Below are positions 1 to 3,971 of a stretch of 6,791 nt of DNA, piece by piece (the first letter of the stretch is position 1; every line of letters starts with the position of its first letter). The position numbers were made by a program, and so were the translations under genes. The notes under the pieces were generated by a model. The model made no database searches, was not told where the DNA came from, and saw nothing but the letters and a program-made list of their open reading frames with translations. Source of the DNA: Candidatus Brocadiaceae bacterium (GTDB lineage Bacteria > Planctomycetota > MHYJ01 > JACQXL01 > CAKKQI01); NCBI GenBank assembly GCA_919901895.1, contig CAKKQI010000073.1:1-6791 (forward strand). The letters are read 5' to 3'.

Positions 1-96
1 CCGGTGATTTATAGTCTGGTGAATAAATCTAAAAAACTGTTCCCGACTGTAGACAACGATGTTTCCAGTCAGATGACGGATCTACCTCAGGCATGA
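1..96 (+). CDS. C-terminal fragment of a membrane protein, probably an RND-family efflux permease
   Basis: The first frame is open from base 1 and gives 31 residues before a TGA stop at 94-96. It starts PVIYSLVNKSKKLFP and ends in a polar tail (VSSQMTDLPQA). A Pro-Val-x-Tyr-Ser-Leu segment followed by a basic stretch is what usually closes the last transmembrane helix of RND/AcrB-type inner-membrane transporters, where a short cytoplasmic tail follows. That match is from memory of the family, and the fragment is too short to prove it. No terminator is obvious straight after the stop. It could also be the end of another polytopic membrane protein, or a chance open frame at the window edge. It points away from the next gene, so the two do not share an operon. 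Confidence 0.45.
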   Translation, partial: PVIYSLVNKSKKLFPTVDNDVSSQMTDLPQA

Positions 97-123
97 TCTA
101 TCGTTGATTTTAATGAACCCCGT

Positions 124-309
124 TTACGTCATATCAAAACACAATTCTGTTCTAACGGTTTAGTGTGTATAGCATTACAACTATTTAGCATTTCGCCCAT
201 TGGGTTTAGGGGTTTTTCAGACTAACTCATTATGCATCAATAGGTTACGGTAATTTCACGAATTCAATATGACGTAACTGGGTGAACATAAAGTTCGTTG
301 TCTACCCAG
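124..309. other. Inverted-repeat-bounded segment with adjoining hairpin, unknown role
   Basis: TTACGTCATAT at 124-134 is matched by its exact reverse complement ATATGACGTAA at 267-277. Directly after it, CTGGGT (278-283) pairs with ACCCAG (304-309), enclosing GAAC-ATAAA-GTTC. The arrangement would suit a structured non-coding RNA or a small non-autonomous mobile element, but no flanking target duplication or promoter was seen. Compositionally the stretch is AT-richer than the genes beside it. I do not recognise the sequence. Confidence 0.3.
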
Positions 310-377
310 AATTTGTTCAGTAGCCGACGAGTCTGCCTGCTATCAAGGTTTACTCTCGTTGATTTTTCCTGACTCTT

Positions 378-482
378 GAACTCTTACGAAACGCCCCTTC
401 TGTTATTTAAAGCGAGATTCTTCGCCCTTCGGGCTCAGAATGACATTCTTTTGAGGTCTGTTTCCTCATTTCGCAAGAGTTC
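378..482. repeat. Inverted-repeat pair flanking a dispersed hairpin repeat, next to the L,D-transpeptidase stop
   Basis: GAACTCTTACGAAA (378-391) and TTTCGCAAGAGTTC (469-482) are reverse complements with one mismatch in 14. They enclose 77 bp that include the hairpin repeat at 412-449. The right arm ends two bases before the L,D-transpeptidase stop codon (485-487, minus strand), so the whole unit lies in the immediate 3' region of that gene and could fold in its transcript. No clear U-run follows, so it is not a textbook intrinsic terminator. A small inserted element with terminal inverted repeats is an equally good reading. Confidence 0.45.
412..449 (-). repeat. Dispersed hairpin repeat, 'CATTCTGAGC...GAATCTCGC' type
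   Basis: Read on the minus strand this has the form CATTCTGAGC ... GAAGAATCTCGC. It folds as ATTCT (417-421) with AGAAT (437-441), inside which GCCC (424-427) pairs with GGGC (431-434) around TTC. Repeats of this general wording are scattered through intergenic DNA of many environmental bacterial genomes (general knowledge). A diverged relative occurs in this window near 6563-6592 (minus strand: CATCCTGAGCGAAACAAAGG). Function unknown. Confidence 0.55.
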
Positions 483-484
483 TG

Positions 485-1180
485 TTACTCCTCAAAAATA
501 ACCACCGGCGTGCCCAATGGCGCCGTAAACCATAACTCCTCAACATCCTCGTCATCAAGAGCGATGCAACCCAGCGTCCAGTCAGCATTGCTGCCGCTTC
601 CGTGAATCCCAATCCAGCCGCCCAGTTTAGTAGCCCAGGGCGGTTTTTCTTTTTTATTAATTGCTTCGGCAATCTGGTTGGATTCATCCGGAGTGATTAA
701 ACCTTCGCTCAAACCTCGTTGGGCGTCTTTAATATTCGGATAACTCAGGCCTAAAAACAGATGGAAAGAACTTTTTTCATTTCTCGTGCAAACATAATAT
801 TCGCCCACCGGAGTTTTTTTATCACCTTCCTGTTTTTTGGGTTCCCGGGGCGCCCGGCCCAGGCCAATCCGGTATGTTTTTATCGGTTGTGCTCCGGAGT
901 ATAAAAATAATTTCCGTTCACTTTTGATAATTTTTATGGAAATGTCCTTTAAAGGAAGGGCCAATTTATTTTCTTTAAGGAAATCAGCGTAGCGCTGTTC
1001 GGTATTTTTCAGTTTACTTTCAGCTGCGTTGGCCCGGAATCTATTTTTTATCCAGCCGCCCGGGAATTTATTCCAGGTAATAATTATTAATCCCAGGCAA
1101 AATATAAATAGCACCGGAAAGATAAAAATATTTTTTTTAACTGGAAATCGCTTGGGAAATGATTTTGTTCCCGGTTTCAT
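485..1180 (-). CDS. L,D-transpeptidase family (YkuD-fold) protein, membrane-anchored
   Basis: 231 residues. A basic N-terminus (KKNIFIF) is followed by one hydrophobic segment at about 17-36, so the protein should be an inner-membrane-anchored periplasmic enzyme. A short linker (50-75) leads to the YkuD catalytic domain (about 80-230), with the usual GDKKTPVGEY at 119-128 and the active-site block GIHGSGSNADWTLGCIAL: His193 and catalytic Cys205. Enzymes of this fold form 3-3 peptidoglycan crosslinks or attach or release lipoproteins at meso-DAP. The position that is Arg in the common SHGCIR signature is Ala here (TLGCIAL), as in the YafK/DpaA-like branch, so an amidase or lipoprotein-release role is possible. 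The ATG start lacks a Shine-Dalgarno sequence. It lies 34 bp downstream of the FtsQ-like gene on the same strand, suggesting a joint envelope operon. Confidence 0.88.
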   Translation of the reverse strand: MKPGTKSFPKRFPVKKNIFIFPVLFIFCLGLIIITWNKFPGGWIKNRFRANAAESKLKNTEQRYADFLKENKLALPLKDISIKIIKSERKLFLYSGAQPIKTYRIGLGRAPREPKKQEGDKKTPVGEYYVCTRNEKSSFHLFLGLSYPNIKDAQRGLSEGLITPDESNQIAEAINKKEKPPWATKLGGWIGIHGSGSNADWTLGCIALDDEDVEELWFTAPLGTPVVIFEE

Positions 1181-1223
1181 AAATCTGTGTTAATTCGTGT
1201 GATATTCGTGTCTATCAGCGGTT
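1181..1223 (-). repeat. Dispersed repeat spanning the ftsQ-like / L,D-transpeptidase junction
   Basis: The spacer between the two genes is made of imperfect tandem units around TTCGTGT (AATTCGTGT, ATATTCGTGT) together with CTGTGTTAA and TATCAGCGGTT. Strings of this type ('...CGCTGATAGACACGAAT... CACAGATT') recur in intergenic DNA of many environmental genomes (general knowledge). The repeat covers the last two codons and the TGA stop of the upstream gene (1215-1223) and runs up to the base before the downstream ATG. It therefore replaces any ribosome-binding sequence. Confidence 0.45.
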
Positions 1224-2153
1224 AGACTCCAGCGCCAGATACGGCTGGTGGAATTGAACCTTGACATATTTGACGCCGTTTAGTTTAGGCGAAACCCGCA
1301 AAACGGATTTGAGATTGTTAATCTTTTCTTCCGGCGATAACTCCCCCACACCCAGCCGGGCCGAATATTCCGAACGACCCCATTGAATCGGCACTTTATT
1401 TTTAGTCCAGATGGTAATTTCACTCCCGATTAGGTCGGGACTCCGCTGTCGCTCCGTCTGCCCGGAATTAACCGGCCCATTCACGTTAGAGACATCAATA
1501 CGATCAATCGCCAGGAGTTTATGAATTCCGTTTTCTTCCAGAACATCAGCCACGGCCAGGGCGCTCCGGAGTCCGGCATCAGCCCACTGTATCCCCGCTG
1601 GCGGCGGCTGAGTTCTCACGCCGGCAATCACCGGTAAGGTCATCGGCAGCGTCGGAACCGTCCGGTATTCGCCCGGTAACCGGACCGTTTCCTTGTCCAC
1701 CAGATAATAGACCCGGTCTCCGTTTCCTCTTTTTACTTCCACTGAAACCACCGGTTGTCTGAGTTCCAATTTTAATTTTAAATTATTAGGGAAGCGTTTT
1801 TCAATGGAATGTACTTTAGCTACCCACGGACATTGTTGATAATGGGTTAAAATCTTAGCAAAGGCGTTTTCATCAATGATATTAGTAGTGAGCGGAGCCG
1901 AACCATTACCGGTGGAATCAATCTGAAGCGCGGTTCGGATAGATTGTTCAATCGTTTTATCGGTAACCCAATCAGGCAAAGTGGCGGCCTGGAGGTGATT
2001 CAGGTCAATCTGGTAACGCGGTTCGGTGGCATAATGCGCATATATTTTACGATGGATGAGCAACACTAAAAAAACAGCCACCCCGGCTGTAAAAATGTAA
2101 AGACCCCAGCGTTTAATAATATAAACCGGGATAAGTAATAAGGATTTCATCAT
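1215..2153 (-). CDS. FtsQ-like POTRA-domain cell-division protein
   Basis: 312 residues from the ATG at 2151-2153 (a second ATG follows at 2148-2150). A TTG at 2190-2192 could add 13 residues but would overlap the divergent serS region, so I prefer the ATG. Topology is that of FtsQ/DivIB: a short cytoplasmic basic tail, one membrane helix at about 17-33, then a periplasmic part. A POTRA-like segment lies at about 90-138 (CPWVAKVHSIEKRFPNNLKLKLELRQP), and a beta-rich part follows (YYLVDKETVRLPG; LPVIAGV; EITIWTKNKVPIQWG). FtsQ links early and late divisome proteins. The family call rests on topology and the POTRA/beta pattern, since sequence similarity is weak. Residues about 226-244 are encoded by an inserted palindromic repeat. 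It precedes the L,D-transpeptidase gene on the same strand and diverges from serS. Confidence 0.62.
   Translation of the reverse strand: MMKSLLLIPVYIIKRWGLYIFTAGVAVFLVLLIHRKIYAHYATEPRYQIDLNHLQAATLPDWVTDKTIEQSIRTALQIDSTGNGSAPLTTNIIDENAFAKILTHYQQCPWVAKVHSIEKRFPNNLKLKLELRQPVVSVEVKRGNGDRVYYLVDKETVRLPGEYRTVPTLPMTLPVIAGVRTQPPPAGIQWADAGLRSALAVADVLEENGIHKLLAIDRIDVSNVNGPVNSGQTERQRSPDLIGSEITIWTKNKVPIQWGRSEYSARLGVGELSPEEKINNLKSVLRVSPKLNGVKYVKVQFHQPYLALESNR
1424..1465 (-). repeat. Palindromic repeat inserted in frame in the ftsQ-like gene
   Basis: TCCCGA (1424-1429) pairs with TCGGGA (1435-1440) around a 5-base loop. It is followed on the plus strand by a GC-rich run CTCCGCTGTCGCTCCG and then TCTGCCCGG. 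On the coding strand it translates to about SGQTERQRSPDLIG, a polar, low-conservation insertion between two strands of the beta domain (...IDRIDVS... and EITIWTKNK). The CCCGA/TCGGG stem is shared with the 63-bp elements in serS and the porin gene, but the rest differs, so it looks like a second family. Its exact borders cannot be fixed without homologues. Confidence 0.5.
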
Positions 2154-2221
2154 ACTGATTTTTATCGGCAATTTACAAGTTTTTGTGGACAAAAATTCAG
2201 AAAAATATTATGTTATCTATT
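2154..2221. promoter_or_regulatory. Divergent promoter region of ftsQ-like and serS
   Basis: 68 AT-rich bases lie between the two preferred ATG starts. For serS a possible sigma-70-like pair is TTGTGG (2184-2189) and TATTAT (2206-2211) with a 16-bp spacer, which would start transcription only a few bases before the ATG at 2222 and give an almost leaderless message. That fits the lack of any GGAGG-like sequence. The assignment is by eye; many AT-rich stretches would give a similar match. Confidence 0.35.
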
Positions 2222-3619
2222 ATGTTAGATTTAGATTTTATCAGAAACAATCCGGACGCGGTCAAAAAGGCGGTTCGTGATAAAAACGAAAAATCCGACG
2301 TTGATGCTATTTTAAAAATAGACGCCGAACGCCGTCAGGTTATTACCGAATTGGATAACCTGCGTCATCAACGCAATCAAACTTCCGAAGAAATCGCCCG
2401 GTTAAAAAAAGAAAAAAAAGACGCTGATAAATTAATTCAATCAATGAAATCGGTCGGCGAGCGGATAAAAATCATGGAAAAACAATTGGAAGAAATAGAT
2501 AAACCTTTACGGGAACAACTTTATTGGATTCCAAACGTACCGGCGTCCGACGTACCGGTCGGTGGAGCGGCTGCCAATGTGGAAGTACGTCAATGGGGCC
2601 AGCCACCGGCTTTTAATTTTACGCCGCAATCTCATTGGCTCCTTGGTCAACAACTTAAAATCCTGGACCTGGAACGGGCGACCAAGATCAGCGGCGGCGG
2701 GTTTATGATTTTAAAAGGAGCCGGCGCCGCCCTGGAACGCGCCCTGATTAATTTTATGCTGGACGTCCACACCGGACAACATTCCCGAAAGGTCGGGATT
2801 GCGCTCCCGCTTAAGGACTCACTATTTAATGATGGGATATCTCAACCCCGAAAGGTCGGGATTTCGCTTATCCCTAATGACTCACTATTTAATAAAGGGA
2901 TACCTCAACATTACCAGGAAATCAACCTGCCTTATCTGGTTAACCAAAAGAGTATGTTTGCCACCGGCCAGTTACCCAAACTGGCTGATGATATGTATCA
3001 AACGGCCGAGCAATCCTGGCTGATTCCCACCGGAGAAGTGCCGCTAACCAATATTTTCCGCGATGAAATATTAGATAGCGATACTTTACCTCGTTATTAT
3101 GTAACCGCGACGCCCTGTTTCCGGCGCGAAGCCGGTTCTCACGGCAAAGAAACCCGCGGGATTAACCGCGTCCACCAATTTAACAAAGTAGAACTGGTCA
3201 AATTCGTTCATCCGGATACGTCTTTTGATGAATTGGAAAAGTTGGTCACTAATGCGGAATCAATCTTGCAGGCATTGGGATTGCATTATCGGGTAATCAA
3301 ACTTTCCACCGGCGAGATGAGTTTTGCCAGTGCGAAGACTTATGACCTGGAGGCCTGGGCGCCCGGATTGGGGCGTTATCTGGAAGTTTCTTCCTGCGGT
3401 AATTTTACCGATTTCCAGGCCCGGCGGGCCAATATCAAATTCCGCGACCCCGCCCAGGCGGGGCAAGTCAAATTTGTTCATACCTTAAACGGTTCCGGCT
3501 TAGCCCTGCCGCGCACCCTGATTTGCCTGCTGGAAACATATCAACAATCGGACGGAAGCATCGTCATACCTGAAATTTTGCGGCCGTACTTGAACGGGCA
3601 AGAATTAATCAAATCATAA
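2222..3619 (+). CDS. serS: Seryl-tRNA synthetase with an in-frame 42-residue palindromic-repeat insertion
   Basis: 465 residues from the ATG at 2222, where MLDLDFIRNNPDAV matches the family N-terminus; in-frame ATG (2210) and TTG (2183) codons upstream are not supported. The enzyme charges tRNA-Ser (and tRNA-Sec) with serine. A coiled-coil tRNA-binding arm spans about 27-97. The class II catalytic core follows: motif 1 helix (ERALINFMLDVHTGQH, 172-187), serine-binding TGEVPLTN (270-277; usually T-A/S-E), motif 2 (CFRREAGS...TRGINRVHQF, 299-320), KTYDLEAW (372-379) and motif 3 (GSGLALPRTL, 424-433). The family is normally about 425-430 residues. The excess is residues 188-230, two 21-residue repeats between the motif 1 helix and its strand (YQEINLPYLV). 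Flanking sequence is fully conserved, so this is an insertion into a working gene. No Shine-Dalgarno sequence is present. Confidence 0.97.
   Translation: MLDLDFIRNNPDAVKKAVRDKNEKSDVDAILKIDAERRQVITELDNLRHQRNQTSEEIARLKKEKKDADKLIQSMKSVGERIKIMEKQLEEIDKPLREQLYWIPNVPASDVPVGGAAANVEVRQWGQPPAFNFTPQSHWLLGQQLKILDLERATKISGGGFMILKGAGAALERALINFMLDVHTGQHSRKVGIALPLKDSLFNDGISQPRKVGISLIPNDSLFNKGIPQHYQEINLPYLVNQKSMFATGQLPKLADDMYQTAEQSWLIPTGEVPLTNIFRDEILDSDTLPRYYVTATPCFRREAGSHGKETRGINRVHQFNKVELVKFVHPDTSFDELEKLVTNAESILQALGLHYRVIKLSTGEMSFASAKTYDLEAWAPGLGRYLEVSSCGNFTDFQARRANIKFRDPAQAGQVKFVHTLNGSGLALPRTLICLLETYQQSDGSIVIPEILRPYLNGQELIKS
2784..2846 (+). repeat. 63-bp palindromic element, copy 1 (inside serS)
   Basis: The unit starts with the head hairpin CCCGA-AAGG-TCGGG and ends with CTCAAC. 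A second hairpin pairs TCCC (2805-2808) with GGGA (2834-2837) around the conserved loop containing GACTCACTATT. It is 63 bp, so it keeps the reading frame, and it is translated as RKVGIALPLKDSLFNDGISQP. It differs from copy 2 at about 10 of 63 positions, and most changes fall in the variable stem arms rather than in the head or loop. Confidence 0.9.
2847..2909 (+). repeat. 63-bp palindromic element, copy 2 (inside serS, tandem)
   Basis: Directly abuts copy 1 in the same orientation and frame, giving RKVGISLIPNDSLFNKGIPQ. The second hairpin pairs TATCCCT (2869-2875) with AGGGATA (2896-2902), the longest such stem in the window. The tandem pair is bracketed by a direct repeat CAACAT (2777-2782 and 2906-2911). 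Part of this (CAAC) is also the element's own end, so it may be a target duplication or may be chance. Confidence 0.9.
3448..3463 (+). repeat. Short palindrome CCCCGCC-CA-GGCGGGG inside serS
   Basis: A 7-bp perfect stem with a 2-base loop encodes Asp-Pro-Ala-Gln-Ala-Gly in the variable loop between RRANIKFR and VKFVHTLNGSG. The same CCCGCC..GGCGGG design recurs in the intergenic regions at 3747-3764 and 6599-6616. Protein length here is about normal for the family, so this may be sequence replacement or coincidence rather than insertion. Confidence 0.35.
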
Positions 3620-3704
3620 TCCCTTCTCTACATCTTATCAAACCACCCGCGGATAAAATGTTAGTAATTATTTAGCCGACTGCCGCCTATTAAGACGAGC
3701 CTCG

Positions 3705-3737
3705 CCCTGTTCCCACTACGGCGGGACAAGGGTTTTT
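3705..3737 (+). terminator. Probable intrinsic terminator of serS
   Basis: CCCTGTTCCC (3705-3714) pairs with GGGACAAGGG (3723-3732) apart from two central mismatches, and is followed at once by five T's and GTTT. It stands about 85 bp after the serS stop, in the right orientation. The stem overlaps one of the repetitive palindromes of this spacer, so its role as a terminator is inferred. Confidence 0.5.
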
Positions 3738-3746
3738 GTTTACCCC

Positions 3747-3873
3747 ATCCCGTCAAGGCGGGATTCGGTTTCCCCCGCCTTAGGCGGAGCGTGTAACTCA
3801 AAACTTTCCGCCATAGGCGGATCGCCTTTGGCGATAGTTTTGATTCCGAATCAACTCTAAAGAGTTGAGTTAC
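3747..3873. repeat. Cluster of short palindromes between serS and the porin gene
   Basis: This stretch is almost nothing but nested and adjacent hairpins. ATCCCG/CGGGAT is at 3747-3764 and CCGCCTTAGGCGG at about 3775-3787. TCCGCC-ATA-GGCGGA is at 3807-3821 and TCGCC-TTT-GGCGA at 3822-3834. TCAAAACT (3798-3805) pairs with AGTTTTGA (3836-3843) around the last two. TCAACTC-TAAA-GAGTTGA is at 3851-3868, and an outer stem GTAACTCAA (3793-3801) / TTGAGTTAC (3865-3873) could close the group. CGCC-NNN-GGCG is the recurrent core. No protein is likely: the 85-codon minus-strand frame over this area (3661-3918) is a by-product of the repeats. Confidence 0.65.
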
Positions 3874-3938
3874 AAAAAAACGTGGTTTTAGGATAGGTTC
3901 TTGGTACCCATTCAGCATATTAAAAAAAAATATGTCGC

Positions 3939-3956
3939 ATCGGCATTAATGCCGAT
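3939..3956. promoter_or_regulatory. 18-bp perfect palindrome upstream of the porin gene
   Basis: ATCGGCATTAATGCCGAT is identical to its reverse complement with no spacer. It ends 15 bp before the porin ATG. A perfect twofold-symmetric site of this size at this position suits an operator for a dimeric regulator, or a 5'-UTR hairpin covering the start region. No matching second site is present in the window, so either reading is tentative. Confidence 0.35.
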
Positions 3957-3971
3957 AATAAGAATAGACTT

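Larger units (their letters stand above)
97..484. other. 388-bp intergenic region without a recognisable gene
   Basis: No convincing reading frame on either strand. It separates the end of the plus-strand fragment (96) from the end of the minus-strand L,D-transpeptidase gene (485), so it is a convergent spacer, yet unusually long for one. It contains an 11-bp perfect inverted repeat (124-134 and 267-277), directly followed by a hairpin CTGGGT (278-283) / ACCCAG (304-309) with an inner GAAC/GTTC stem (284-287/293-296). Further right it holds a 14-bp inverted repeat pair (378-391/469-482) that encloses a dispersed hairpin repeat. No tRNA, rRNA or known riboswitch was recognised. Confidence 0.6.

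Noticed and set aside
97..484. tRNA or other standard RNA gene
   Set aside because: No cloverleaf, no T-loop GTTCRANNC sequence and no familiar riboswitch core was found by eye.
2154..2192. TTG start at 2192 for the FtsQ-like gene
   Set aside because: Adds 13 residues without support and would consume the divergent promoter space; paired ATG codons at 2153 and 2150 are better.
2183..2221. Upstream extension of serS to TTG at 2183 or ATG at 2210
   Set aside because: The family N-terminus (MLDLDFIRNNPDAV) starts at 2222, and the extension would overlap the divergent gene's upstream region.
2784..2909. CRISPR array or other repeat-spacer array
   Set aside because: Only two directly abutting units, no spacers, and the units are translated within a conserved essential gene.
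2784..2909. Intein, intron or assembly error in serS
   Set aside because: 126 bp is far too short for an intein or a self-splicing intron, the frame is intact on both sides, and related units occur at two other loci, so an assembly artefact is unlikely.
3661..3918. 85-codon minus-strand open frame between serS and the porin gene
   Set aside because: Its sequence is made of the palindrome cluster; the translation is basic, low in complexity and resembles no family. It is best explained as a frame that happens to be open through repeats.
3916..3934. CATATT...AATATG inverted repeat around an A-run as a terminator
   Set aside because: AT-only short stem with no U-run after it; it is more likely part of an AT-rich promoter region.
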